From Rosa chinensis (taxonomy: Eukaryota; Streptophyta; Magnoliopsida; Rosales; Rosaceae): a stretch of DNA of 64,000 nucleotides. The stretch is taken from assembly GCF_002994745.2 (NCBI RefSeq), contig NC_037094.1, positions 8,617,001-8,681,000 of the forward strand. The letters are read 5' to 3'. This document shows, one piece after another, positions 10,649-23,271 of this stretch. The first letter of the stretch is position 1, and each line of letters opens with the position of its first letter. A program made the position numbers and the translations under genes. The notes under the pieces are model-generated. The model was not told the DNA's origin and did not search any database. It was given only the letters and a program-made list of their open reading frames with translations.

Positions 10649-11142
10649 ATGTTAACAAGCAATCAAAGAGAATTGGACTTGCTAAATATTTTATTGAAAT
10701 ATTGCTGATACTTGGTGAAAATGTTGAAGGTTAATTAGTCCACATTTTACTAAAATGTTTTTTATAAGTCCTTCTTTTTTTCTTTTTTTTCTTTTCAGTT
10801 GAAAGGATTTTGATGAGACAATTTACTTATAAATTATAATGGCTAGGTGAGTATTTTCTCATAGAGATGAAGTCATATCCAATGTCATGCTCACCCATTA
10901 GATAGAAACCTCAAGTAATTATGAATAGAATAACAAGTGAATAACCACATTACATTTGCAAATTGTTAAGTAAGTATATAATTAATCATATTATTCATAC
11001 AGGTACTCACCAAAGCTCAACCTCCTCATCACAAATCAACAATTAAGAAAATAATTAATCTCTTTAGTTATATACAATCATGTGTCTATTAGGTCACGTG
11101 ATCATTGATAGGAATATAAAAAAAAGTCACGTGATGAGAGGA
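10649..11142. other. Intergenic, no gene seen
   Basis: AT-rich sequence between two retroposons. I see no coding potential, tRNA or terminal repeats. Confidence 0.5.
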
Positions 11143-11159
11143 ACAAGAGATATAATTGA

Positions 11160-12918
11160 ATTTTTTTTTTTTTTTTAGAGATAGATAACTTCATTACTTA
11201 TTTATGGCCAGAAGGCACGACATCATAAGTTGTCTCATACCAAGAGTTTTGAATGGAACAAGCTGCCAAACATATGACAGGTGATCTCATTGTAAACATA
11301 ATACGCACAAATATTGATGTGCCTAGCTAAGTGAAACAAACTCCAAGACTATCTAAGTTCTTGCCATAGCAACCCTAACCGCCTAGAGACCTCAATTGGT
11401 GTAAGATTAGAGAAGCTAACCTACACAGCACCATACTCTACCTCAAAAGATAGACACACAGGCAGGAGACTTAAAGTTTCCCCTTTCCCTTACCTTTAGG
11501 TCCAGCTGCCTAGGCAGTAGTAGCAAATGGATAAGTGAGGCGTAAAGGAGTCATCCCCACCTTCTTTTGAGTCTGAGGGCCCTTGTTCTTACTCCCAAGC
11601 GGCCTACCCATTTTCTTGTTCAGTGTCACAATTACAGCATCATCCTTAGCTTCAACCAAGCCAAGAGCGTCATCATGAAGCGATAGAAGCTTGCCACTAA
11701 GTATGGTTTTAAACTTCTTTGGCGGAAGAACACTTGCTTCCTGTCGACCTCTCTCCTTATAGGTCAGAGTTGTCTTCTGCTCACTTTGCATGGCAAGGGC
11801 AGCAGCTAGGTTTTCCAATCCGGGTTCAAATGGAACCACTGAAACCAAGTCAGAGGCTAGGTCCTGCAAGACAGTCTCTTGATCCATACCTTCCAGTTCT
11901 ACCGTGGTGTGCACGGTATCCTCCTTTGCAGCAGACCTAGAAGTTGAACGTTTTAAACTCCGAATGACTGGCTTCTTCTTCTTCAACAAGGTAGAAGAGG
12001 GCATAGGTAAATCTATGCTATTCTCAGCTGAGAAACAGAAAACACCGCCGAATGTAGAAGGGCTGCCACCAAACTTCAAAACCCTAGGTGTAGAAACTGC
12101 ATCATTGGGTTCCTCACACTTCGCTCCAGAGTGAGTGATCAGTCCACATTGAGGGCATCGACCCTTGAGATGTTCAAATTGAAACTGCAGTATAGGTTCA
12201 ATATCTGGCGCCAAGAAAACTCGACGCTCTAGAAGAACAGGTTTGGAGATGTCATGAGAGAACAAAATACGGATGGTACCTATCCGAAATTCCTTCTTGT
12301 CATAGTCCAAATAGCCTCCCAGAAGATTCCCAATGATTATGAAGTTGTTAGGTTCCTCATAGAGAGGAGGGGTGCCAGAAACCCTAACCCAAGCTCTGAC
12401 ATGCTTCATAGGGACATCAGCAATGGGGAGAACTCCGTCATATTCCTCCAGACAGACCGGAGCCCTATCAAAGCACCACACACCACCCTTGAGCACTTTG
12501 TTCCGATCACAGAAAGAATCAAAGGAAAATAGGAAATGGCTATCCGCCCGTTCCTGGATCTTAAATTCCTTCTCCACCATCCACGTCCGGAGGAAGTGGG
12601 ATTTGAAAGCAGCATGATCAACTGGTTTGTGAGTGAGTGGTTTTCCGAGAAGAAAAGACTGAGAATATTGGCGAATAGGACCTCCTCCGATCTTTCCCAG
12701 ATCCGGGGCTTTAACCCCATCAGCAAGTGCTAGAGAGGTAGCAAAACTAGCAATAATAGCGTTGATTGAAGTCATTGAGGAGTGGTCGAGTGGAGAAGTT
12801 GAGAAACGACAGAAGTCGCCGCCTAGGTTCTAGGGTTTGTAGAGAGAAAACGCTAGGATTCGAGAGAAAATCTAGCTAGTTTGACATTACAGGGGGGACA
12901 AGTAATCAGTGTGCTCTC
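11160..12918 (-). mobile_element. LINE-like retroposon carrying only an ORF1-type gene
   Basis: The 17-bp repeat ACAAGAGATATAATTGA flanks the unit at 11143-11159 and 12919-12935. At the left end the plus strand has a T run (11161-11176), so the element ends in poly(A) on the minus strand, after TAAGTAATGAAGTTATCTATCTCT, which resembles plant L1 3' ends. It has about 140 bp of leader, one intact 421-codon ORF with a DUF4283 and a zinc knuckle, and about 330 bp of trailer. There is no endonuclease, reverse transcriptase or RNase H sequence. It thus looks like a full-length but ORF2-less element that depends on enzymes of another LINE, comparable in design to mammalian HAL1; that analogy is inference. 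Confidence 0.8.
11510..12775 (-). CDS. DUF4283 and CCHC zinc-knuckle protein (LINE ORF1-like)
   Basis: An uninterrupted 421-codon ORF. Residues about 45-200 correspond to the DUF4283 domain (HFLRTWMVEKEFKI, FSFDSFCDRNKVLKGGVWCF, RAWVRVSGTPPLY), usually found at the N terminus of plant LINE ORF1 proteins and LINE-derived genes. A CCHC knuckle CPQCGLITHSGAKC (C-X2-C-X4-H-X4-C) follows near residues 209-222. The C-terminal half is low complexity with basic segments (LKKKKPVIRSLKR; GRPLGSKNKG, an AT-hook-like GRP core). Such proteins probably bind nucleic acid. It sits inside a retroposon with intact target duplication, so it is best read as a mobile-element gene and not a host gene. The intact frame suggests recent insertion. 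Confidence 0.85.
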   Translation of the reverse strand: MTSINAIIASFATSLALADGVKAPDLGKIGGGPIRQYSQSFLLGKPLTHKPVDHAAFKSHFLRTWMVEKEFKIQERADSHFLFSFDSFCDRNKVLKGGVWCFDRAPVCLEEYDGVLPIADVPMKHVRAWVRVSGTPPLYEEPNNFIIIGNLLGGYLDYDKKEFRIGTIRILFSHDISKPVLLERRVFLAPDIEPILQFQFEHLKGRCPQCGLITHSGAKCEEPNDAVSTPRVLKFGGSPSTFGGVFCFSAENSIDLPMPSSTLLKKKKPVIRSLKRSTSRSAAKEDTVHTTVELEGMDQETVLQDLASDLVSVVPFEPGLENLAAALAMQSEQKTTLTYKERGRQEASVLPPKKFKTILSGKLLSLHDDALGLVEAKDDAVIVTLNKKMGRPLGSKNKGPQTQKKVGMTPLRLTYPFATTA

Positions 12919-12935
12919 ACAAGAGATATAATTGA

Positions 12936-15066
12936 TGATAGAAAAATACTAGTAATTACTTCATCAATACAAGAGGTATATATACGAACCTATAGACATG
13001 GAAGATCATTTTCATACCTGGGCATACAGTATGATTACCATCAACATTTGGTGGTGATGATGCAGTAAGGGGAAGAAGCCTAGTTGGTAAAGGAAGAGGC
13101 GACCCAAATCAGGTTAGGGCTATATATTCACATTTTATATCAAAAAGCAATCAAATGTGAATGCTCAATCACACTAAACTTTGGTAATATTAATCGTAAA
13201 CTAAGAAATTTGTAGTCGATACGTGCACTGAAATTGGTAATTATTCTCCCATAATTGAACATTTTCATTTTCCACCTCAAAGGAGAACGTAACGTCCCTA
13301 GTACATTATAAAGAAATCTTAGCAAAATAGTCAACAAATCAATTCTTCTTTTTTGTCAAGAATAATTTATTAAACGAAAAATGAAATAAGTAGGGACATG
13401 AAGTCAAAACCCCTCAAAAGAAAAAATCCAAAACTTAATACCAAAACGGCAAAATCTAATATAGCACGAGCCTATTAAATTAAAAATTGAGACGCACAGT
13501 AGGTGTTCTGATACCGCAAACTCATTTAGTCTTGTGTGGTCTTCAATTTTTTGTGAAGAACTAAACCCAAGGTAAAACTGTTTGAAATTATCACGGATCG
13601 GGTGATTCTAAATTCTCTAAGCTAGTTAACAATATAAACTTACGTTTCTTTGCTTAGTCAATTACAACCGTATTGGGAGGTTTCAGTTGAAAAACGAGGA
13701 CAACAAATAAATTTCAAATGACTCGCAACTCATTTCATATAGTTGTTTCAAATCCATATAAAGTTTAGTGTGTGAATCGAGTCATATCAAACACACATTC
13801 TCTATATCAACCTTCAAATTACTGCAACACTACTTTTGTGCACCGAATCGAGTACTATATATGAGGCTTAGAGAATAAATCCCCTCAGCTCCATATGCAA
13901 TCACGTAGTTTAGAATATACTATGCTTGTTGAGTACTTGTCTCCAAAAGCAAAATTCCATGGACCATGTACTCCTATTAATCCAAATAAAAATTAAGGAA
14001 CAAATATTAAGCATATATGCAGTAACTAATTATAATCATACCACACATGCTAATACCTCAGCTAAGGTCACTAAATTCGTCAGATGCCTTATTGATGATA
14101 TGCTTTTGGTTGTTCCTCCAATTAAGACTTCCTTTTCTTTTCTAGCTTTAACAATTTTGGATTCAATTAGTTTAACTACTGCTACCTTTTCTTTGAAATG
14201 TGCATGGCTGACACATAAAGGATCCCAGCCGCACTTAAAAAGAGCAAAGATTTTTGTTCCTTTTTCTTCCTACAGTGGTTTGAATAAATGATAGACCATG
14301 CAGTGTTGCTTTTCTGGAAAATCTATATGAGCTAATTGCTAAACCCTCAGAGATAGAGTAGCTAGTCAACTATCACATTTGGTACTTTTCTTCATTGCGA
14401 AGATGAAGAAAAAGCATGCCTTTAGTTCTTAGCTAGCTAACTGCTTTTCCATCCATGCAAAGTTAACATTTAGATTTGCTTCTGCTATCCGAAAAAGCAA
14501 GCAATTTGTTATGAACATGTCGACTTTGGTCTTGGCCTATTGCTCCAGTACTCGACAGAGCAACAAAAGCTATAACAGTATGCATGCTCCTCTTGTTTAT
14601 GTTTATCTTTACATGCAAATCCTTTTCTGATGTCTTATATATGGCTTCACACATGGGCCTCGTTGATGTTTAATGTCATCGAGTCATATATTCTTGAAGG
14701 ACATATGATTATTGGACTGATATTTAAAGGTGCAGAAGGAAATGGAGCTTTAATTTGAAATGCCATCCAATAGTTTATGTAATTATGTGTTGTTTTCAAT
14801 CGTCTTTTAGGTATATCATGCATGTGTTTGGTATCAAAAAGTTTTCCATGGAGAAAAAGGAAACAAATGCTTAGTGCATAAGAAAGTCTGGTCCAAAAAA
14901 AAAACCACCTTAATTTATAGCTAATTCATGCTTTGAATGAATTTTTGCACTTCATAAAATTTTGGATTATGATTTTAATTATACATGATGAACTTTCCAC
15001 CGCAGTATCAAGTTCTTTTACTTTATTTTGATCTTGAGTAGTTCTAAGACATAAGTTGAGTTATAT
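12936..15066. other. Intergenic, AT-rich; no host gene seen
   Basis: Apart from a probable LINE 3' fragment near 13343-13545, this region has only short, family-less open frames and many stops in all frames. No tRNA, clear inverted repeats or coding exon signals were found. Confidence 0.5.
13343..13545 (-). mobile_element. Probable 5'-truncated LINE 3' end
   Basis: On the minus strand the sequence ends in TTTAATAAATTATTCTTGACAAAAAAG, preceded by TTGAGGGGTTTTGACTTCATGT, which has the look of an L1 3' untranslated region with its A-rich tail. No clear target duplication was found and no coding part remains. Confidence 0.35.
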
Positions 15067-15075
15067 TTTTTCTAT

Positions 15076-15411
15076 GGACAAAATATTGTTTACTTCCTAT
15101 ATTTATAAGATCTCAACGTTTCAGTCCCTGATGTTTCAATTTTACCTAAAAATTCCGTAAATTCTCCAATTTCACCCAATTAGTCTTTGCCGTCAATTCT
15201 CCATCAAAATCTCCCTTAAATCACTGACGTGGCATTCCTTACACGCCAATATATCTATTATACCCTCACTATTTTCTTTTTTAATTTTTTTTCTCTCTCT
15301 TTTTTTTTTGGTCCTTTTCTTTTACCTCCTCGTCTATTATCTCCTCCATTGAGTTATCGAAGAAACCGATTTTCTGAAACTCACGCCTCCGATTGACAAG
15401 CCTAAATCCAG

Positions 15412-15447
<36 letters not shown>

Positions 15448-17442
15448 TGCGTGCCTCCGATTGACAAGCTTAAATCCAGCTCAATCTAGCCACATCTCTC
15501 TCATCCTCTGTTGATCATTCAATTGCTCTAATTTTGGTTGATTGCAAGATTTTGAGCTGTACGGGTCGAGACTGAACCAAAATAATCAGAGAAGCGTGAA
15601 TGAACAGTCGCCGGAGGCATTGGCGACTCCGATTGTGCCTCGGTCGTTGACATGAGAAGGTCCCGCGATGATCAGATTGAGTTTAGCCCTGGGATATTGA
15701 TCAAGTTGATTTTCTCCTCGTCGGTTAGGGCTCTGGAGGCTGAGGGGTTGGCGGAGGTGGTGTGGTAGCGGTGGCGTTAGGGTTTGATTTAGAAGTTGAA
15801 CCACCACCAGTTGCGGGGGATGAGGAGGAGGCGGAAGCGGCGGATTGGCCCTTGCCTTTGGCTTTTAATTCACGCTTCTCTTTCTCTCGCTTCTTCTGGA
15901 TTTGCTTCTTTTCCATCTCAGCGATGGCTTTGGCTTCTCATTCGGTCTGGGTTTAGCAGGTTCTTTAATGGCTGAGAAGGACAAAAAAACTTAGAGGTGT
16001 TGATGGGTTGTGGTTTTTGACAAGCCGGTTTACGACGACGACATTTTGGACGGCGTTGCGAGTAGGGGTGGGATCGGTTCGGTTCCGAGCCTAAACTAAA
16101 AACCCAACCGAAATTAGAATCGGTGCGGTTTGGTGCGGTTTTTGTATTTTCAGAAGTTGACACCGAAAACCGAACTGAATTATTCAGGTCTGTTCGGCCC
16201 AGTTTCGGTTTTTTTTTTTTTTTGGTAAACAGATTTTTACAAAATATACTTCTTTGGTACTGTAACTCAAGAAGTTTTTGTTTCTTCAAACCTGTAATAA
16301 TAATCAATCACAATGTGTTTACAAGTTTACTAATGCATGTTTTGTACTTCAATAGACAATAATCTATAATTCCTGAATTCCATACCTCGTAGTCCATATA
16401 ATTCAATTCATATCGTCTAATAGTCCATCAAGTTCTAGCATCAAATCATCAACATATGAAATGGTCAAAAAATATAGAGTCCAAAGTTTATAACAGTCCA
16501 TCATTACATCAACACTAAGTCACTAACCTCACAAATTAAAAATGTATAAGTTCACTAAAAGATTAAACATCACAAAAAGAATGAACCAACATCAACATAT
16601 GAAGGAGAGCAATGGCATGATCTCAAGCTTGGAAAGATGAAGTCTTTGACTTTGGAGGTAACATTCCGCTCCGACTACTCCCCACTGCAGCTCCACATAG
16701 CATCTTATGCATCTCTACATTAGTATAAGAGAATAATAAAAAGAAAAACCTGTTCGGTGCGGTTTTTTTTGGGCTGCGGTTCGAGTATCGGTGCCGTTTT
16801 TTTCAGTTTTTGGTTTCGCGAGCCCAAAAACCGAAAAAGCTCATCTGCAAATGACATTTTCTCCTCGACGGTCAATTCGCTGCCCCAGCGGCCCAGTAAT
16901 AATGGGTTTGGCAAGGCTGAGCCAGCATTGTTGGAAAGCTCTAGCTCACAGAAAGCTGACAAGGGTGTGCCGACTGCTTTTGATGATCTGTTAACTGGGT
17001 TTGGATTCCTTTGATGATTTTTTCAGTTTTGGCTAGCACTGTATATTGTGCCTCACTTTTCATGGGCTACATGTTGTTGGATTATATCGGAACAGGAGCT
17101 AGGTTTGTTTTTGGAGAGAGAGCAGGGTTTGTTTTTAGAAGAAGAAGACGGAGATAAACAGAGGAGGAGAGAGAGTAGGAAGAAGAAGAGGTAAAAAGGA
17201 CAACAACAACAACAAAAAGAGAGAGAAAAATATTTTTTTTTTTAAATAGTGAGGGTATAATAGACATTTTAGCGTGTAAGGAATGTCACATCAGCAATTT
17301 AACTGAGATTTTGAGGGAGGATTGACGGCAATGACCAATTGGGTGAAATTGGAGAGTTCATGGGGTTTTTAGGTGAAATTGAAAGGTCATGGACTGAAAC
17401 GTCGAGACCCTATAAGTATAGGGAGTAAACAGTATTTTGTCC
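15076..17442. mobile_element. Non-autonomous MULE with long TIRs, possible Pack-MULE
   Basis: A 2,367-bp element with terminal inverted repeats of about 210 bp (15076-15290 and 17230-17442) starting GGACAAAATA. The 9-bp direct repeat TTTTTCTAT lies at 15067-15075 and 17443-17451. Long TIRs with a 9-bp target duplication are diagnostic of Mutator-like elements. No transposase is present. The interior is GC-rich at 15540-16060 and contains gene-like sequence, which would make it a Pack-MULE. A (CT)n(CA)n repeat sits at about 15415-15446. Confidence 0.88.
15723..15949 (-). other. Possible captured host coding fragment inside the MULE
   Basis: On the minus strand an open frame runs through AKAIAEMEKKQIQKKREKEK and a Ser/Ala/Gly-rich stretch to a Pro-rich end (TTPPPPTPQPPEP, then stop at 15725). 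The Lys/Glu-rich helix followed by low complexity looks like an N-terminal piece of a normal cellular protein. I do not recognise the donor. Its codon-like GC-rich composition contrasts with the AT-rich TIRs. It could also be a chance frame in GC-rich sequence. Confidence 0.4.
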
Positions 17443-17451
17443 TTTTTCTAT

Positions 17452-18283
17452 CATCCAAAGTTAGAGATTCGAACTTAATACCTCATCCACAATTATAAAG
17501 AGAAATTACCAATTAGACCAACTTAGTCTCAGTGTAGTTGAGTCATCTTGAACTTAAATGAGCTAGGAAGCATGTGCAACATGATAAAATTTACAAACAT
17601 TGTACATGTATTTTCCTCACAAGGCCATCTACATTGGCGAAAATTTTACAATGTACCTGATGTATCAATGTTCTATGTTACATGATGATATCATTTTAGT
17701 CATTGGTGTCATTGTAAAACTATAATTTTTTTATCATGTTATATAGGCTTTAATTAATATTAATTACAAAACTGTTTATTTACTCTCAGCAGGCTGAAAA
17801 TTTTAAAAATTATAAATTAACTGTAGGTCATGTTGCAACCCCTTGAAAACTAGACTCTATAACTTTTTCAAAAACCAAAAAAAAAAAAACCCTTTTCCCT
17901 AAACCATAAAATCTCACATGTTCTTATTTTATTATCACAATCTTTTCACTCTTAAATAATTATTTTAAAACACTTCTCTAACTGATGGAACTCAATTTTT
18001 TTTCTTTCTATTTTTCAGAGTTGGAAAACAATCAAATTCAACTTCATTCAAAATTTCAGTGTTCTTTCAATTGAAAATTTTTCTAAAAATCATGATATTC
18101 TAATTGAAAGTGTAATTAAAGAATTCAAGAGTTTTAAGAAAAAATAGTGTTAACATATTTTAACATGTTTCGGCATGCCATTTCATTCAACTGATGCTCT
18201 CATGGCACCTCCCAAGTGTCGATGCAAAGCCATATTTTCATTCAAATTGTCATATTTCTTAATCTCATTGGTGGTAAAAACAT
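17452..18283. other. Intergenic, no gene seen
   Basis: Strongly AT-rich with homopolymer runs. No ORF, tRNA or terminal repeats recognised. Confidence 0.5.
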
Positions 18284-18800
18284 GTGTGGGAGTGGTCAAC
18301 TTTTGCTGGGCCTACAATTAAAACAATTAACTCCGTAGTTAATATGGTGTTGAATTTTAGTCATGAATGCCGCGATTATTACGGTAATAAACACGCAATA
18401 ATTACGATTATAAGTGTGCAATGAATGATAGTCGTAAATGCGCAATGAATGACCGTCGTAAGTACGCAATTATTAACCGTTATTAGTGCAGCAATAATTG
18501 TCATCATAAGTGCATAAATAAATCCAGCCATAAAAGCAAAAATAATGACGGCTTGTCCTCAAAGTAAGTCATCACCTATATAAAGGTGGCCCGACGTTAA
18601 GGTAAACCATCTCATTCCAATTTGTTTTACTCCACTCGGCTAAGAAATTTACTGACTTAGGCATCGGAGGGTTTTCTGCAGGTACCCCCCCCCTCCTCCT
18701 CCTCCTCCTCCTCGAGCCGCTGTTAAACTTCTAGTCAACGCTCCAAGGAAGCTTCTCGATCGTTCCCGGTCAGCTCTCGCTCCAGTCCTTATTCATTGGT
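18284..18800 (+). repeat. LTR-like sequence, possible solo LTR or LTR fragment
   Basis: It contains a good TATA box (CCTATATAAAGGTGGCC, about 18576-18592), then CTGACTTAGGCATCGGAGG and TGCAGGTACCCC, a combination I associate with the R/U5 part of plant LTRs. Upstream, 18360-18540 has a run of degenerate repeats with AATAATTRC...CGTAART...GCAAT motifs. No matching second LTR and no convincing target duplication were found, so boundaries are approximate. Confidence 0.4.
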
Positions 18801-18997
18801 GAGTCAAACTCCTCTACGAAATTTTTCGTCATGACCAACAACATGATTTTTAGAATGTGTTCCAATTGACGTAATACAAAAATCTCTAACTCTTTTTTTT
18901 ATTAATAATTTTTCAAAGTCGAAAAATTAAAAAAATTAGTTTCAAAATTCAATGTTCCGCAAATTAGGCAATAGGCATTATGCTCTATAAATACAAG

Positions 18998-20613
<1,616 letters not shown>

Positions 20614-20690
20614 AAATACAAACCTCATGACATGCGTAAATTTCAAATTCAAATGACACAAAAAACTTAAAGGGAGCCTTATAACTATTG

Positions 20691-21122
20691 ATTTTTGGCT
20701 TTTGGTTAGGTCTATTAAGTCTCTCCTCTATTGAGTGAGAGTTTGGGTATTTTGGGTATTTTCGTGTTGTGGTTGTGCCATTGTTATGGTGTCATCTCCA
20801 GGGACTATTTGTTTTCATTTCAATGTGTTCTTGTCATCAATGTAATGGGGAGATGCCCCTACATGTATACTGGCGGTTTTGGTATACGGTGTTGGAAGGG
20901 GTTAGTCTCTTCTTGAGGTTGGCTGTAAGGAGGTATCGGGACTCCTTGGATAGGTTGATTCTTTGTAGCCTGAAGAGTGGGCGATTCATGTGGTTAGAGT
21001 TTAGTCTCTATCGGCTCATGGTGTCTGTAACTGTTGGTCTTACATTAGGGGTATAAATAGGTCATATTCTCTAGTTGGAGTAGTTGGGATTTTACATAAA
21101 AAATAAAATAAAATAAAAAAGC
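20691..21122 (+). mobile_element. Short old retroposon with A-rich tail
   Basis: GGAGCCTTATAACTATTG (20673-20690) and GGAGCCCCATAACCATTG (21123-21140) match at 15 of 18 positions, all differences being C/T, as expected of an aged target duplication. The unit ends in an A-rich tail (AAAAAATAAAATAAAATAAAAAAG). It has no recognisable coding domain and resembles a 5'-truncated LINE or SINE-like retroposon. Confidence 0.6.
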
Positions 21123-21387
21123 GGAGCCCCATAACCATTGGGTATAATACCAATTTATTATTGGTCTTTGGTCTCTTCGGCCTCATGGTCTCATCACTTC
21201 ACTTGGGCCTATGTAAAACCCAACCCAACAAGTTATCCCTTTTATTTGTTTTAATTTCATCGCTTAATTTCCAGCCCTCTGTTATTTGTTCTGCCATCTC
21301 TCTCTGAGGTTTTAGGGTTTTGCAGAGCGTGCCTCTCTCTTTCTCTCTCTCTCAAGGTGTTTATCGAATTAGAAAGCACTAAAGTCC

Positions 21388-22688
21388 ATGGATCCTTCAG
21401 TCATGCAAAACCCTGAGCTGGCCAGCATCATAAATGTAAGTTTCTTGTTCCTTTTTCCTTATTGGATTCCCAAGATACTAGAGTTAATTGCTTTCAATAC
21501 TATCAATTTCTGGGTTTATATGTTATTATTGTTTCTCAATTAATCCCAGTAGTTCTGGGTTGTTGAGTTGAGTGGGTCAAAGTATGGGGGTGTAAATTGT
21601 ATTACTATCTGTTTGAGCAACTATAATTTTTACTGATTTTAGTCTTATAACTCTGATAATGGGTTAGGGTTTTTTTGCTTGTTTCCATAGTTATATATTG
21701 GAAGCTAAATTTTAACTCTTGAGGGCATTGGAAGGCTACTTCAAGCTACATTTATTCTAGAACCACTCTTGTTTTCAGTTCTGTAATGAACGTTGCTCTT
21801 GCACACATTCGAGAAACAAAAGAGAACCAATGAAATTGTTTTTATTTATTTTTTTATTCGCCTTTAAGAACTTGTGCGTATGCTTTAAACAGACAAGTTT
21901 TCCCTAACATGTTGCAGGTTTATATTAGCTGTTACTTTGATTAAGCATCAGAAAATTATTGTTTTGGAGTTGCATATTCGTTAAGGTACTTCCATCTTTC
22001 GAGTGGAAGTGCTTGGTTCAATGGTCGGCATTCAATTCTTTAGAGCAACCATTTTGTGCAAAACTGTTCAAGCCTTAGATTGCGTCCCAAAATAGGTCCA
22101 ATGTCCATTTTGTGGCTTAAGATCAGATGTTGCCTCTATAGTCTTAAACAAAAAACATTGGGTCTAAAATGCTAGTGCATTCACTGATATTTCTGATGGC
22201 TTTGTCTGAACATTATAATGTTTTTCATGTCTTTGCAAAACCGGTTGTTATGTGATTGCTATTGTTGCCTGTGTAGTCTTGAACAAAAGTTCAGACATTC
22301 TGTCTAAATGCTTGTGCATTCACTAATATATCTGGTGATGTGCACTGGTGGCTTTGTCTGAACGTTATAATGTTTTTCATGTCCTTGCAAAACCGGTTGT
22401 TATGTGATTGCTTTGCTGCTGCTAGTTTGGTACTTATTCTGCCATGTTTTTACCTTCTATGGTTTATTCTTCTGAAACGAACTTGTGCTTGCTGTGCAGC
22501 AAGAGCAGCAAAGGGCGATGGTCAATGAGATGGTGGGAAAGCTTACGAGTGCATGCTGGGACAAGTGCATCACCTCTACACCAGGGAGCAAGTTCAGTTC
22601 CAGTGAAACAGCTTGCCTCTCAAATTGTGCCCGGCGCTATTTGGATATGAGTATGATTATTATGAAGCGTTTTCAGAACATGCAATGA
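21388..22688 (+). CDS. TIM8: TIM8, small Tim chaperone of the mitochondrial intermembrane space
   Basis: Two exons, 21388-21435 and 22500-22688, joined by GT-AG in phase 0, encode 78 residues. The protein starts MDPSVMQNPELASIIN, then QEQQRAMVNEMVGKLTSACW. It carries the twin CX3C motif of small Tim proteins (CWDKC and CLSNC), 15 residues apart, and ends MIIMKRFQNMQ. Small Tims form hexamers (Tim8-Tim13) that escort hydrophobic precursors across the intermembrane space; the cysteine pairs are oxidised by the Mia40 pathway. The length and cysteine spacing are normal for TIM8. The 1,064-bp intron contains an internal duplication. A CT-rich 5' leader lies at about 21296-21355. The start is the only in-frame ATG giving the expected N terminus. 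Confidence 0.95.
22130..22415 (+). repeat. Tandem duplication inside the TIM8 intron
   Basis: Copies at 22130-22263 and 22264-22415 both run from TTGCCT...TAGTCTT.AACAAAA through GTGCATTCACT and GGCTTTGTCTGAAC to CAAAACCGGTTGTTATGTG. The second copy has a small internal insertion (about 15-18 bp). It does not touch either splice junction. Confidence 0.85.
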
Positions 22689-23271
22689 AGACCTAGAAGT
22701 TTGACATGCCTACTCAATTGCAAGATGTGGACCCTTTTGCTTCTGGCGTTAGTTATATGTCAGTTGAAAATGTTATGTAATTTGGAAACAGATTTCCCCC
22801 GTTTCATTTTTACTTGGAATTACTGTATTGGATCTTTTCCAGCAGTCTCACCAAAAAGTATCTTTCTTGAATATCTGATATTCTGATGAATGAGAAATGT
22901 CCAGATTTTGAATAATCAAGCTAACATTCATGAACTCGTTCAAATATTAGATCTGGGTTCATGCTCAGCCTACTTGCGCTATTCATGAAATACTAGTTCA
23001 AAGATGCTCTTTCTGTCTCTTGTTGTAAACACCTGCCAACTCAAACCCAATCAAACCTCTTCCACATTTATACCATCAAAATGAGGTTGTAAATTACGGA
23101 TGAGGAAAAGACAATCAAGATAAACTCATAGAATGGGACACATTGGAAAAAAATCAAGTGCCAGTATTACACGCTTATCATACATACAATATGAACACAA
23201 CTTAACGTTGATTGCAGCATTTCTGCTCCATTTCAATATATGGAGGGTCTTCCTGTTTTTTTTTTCAGTAT
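22689..23271. other. Convergent 3' regions of TIM8 and the DHHC gene
   Basis: The interval holds the likely 3' untranslated regions of both genes, which point toward each other. No further gene is visible. Confidence 0.6.

Noticed and set aside
20731..21056. Plus-strand ORFs of 61 and 95 codons
   Set aside because: They lie inside a short non-coding retroposon and have no recognised domain.
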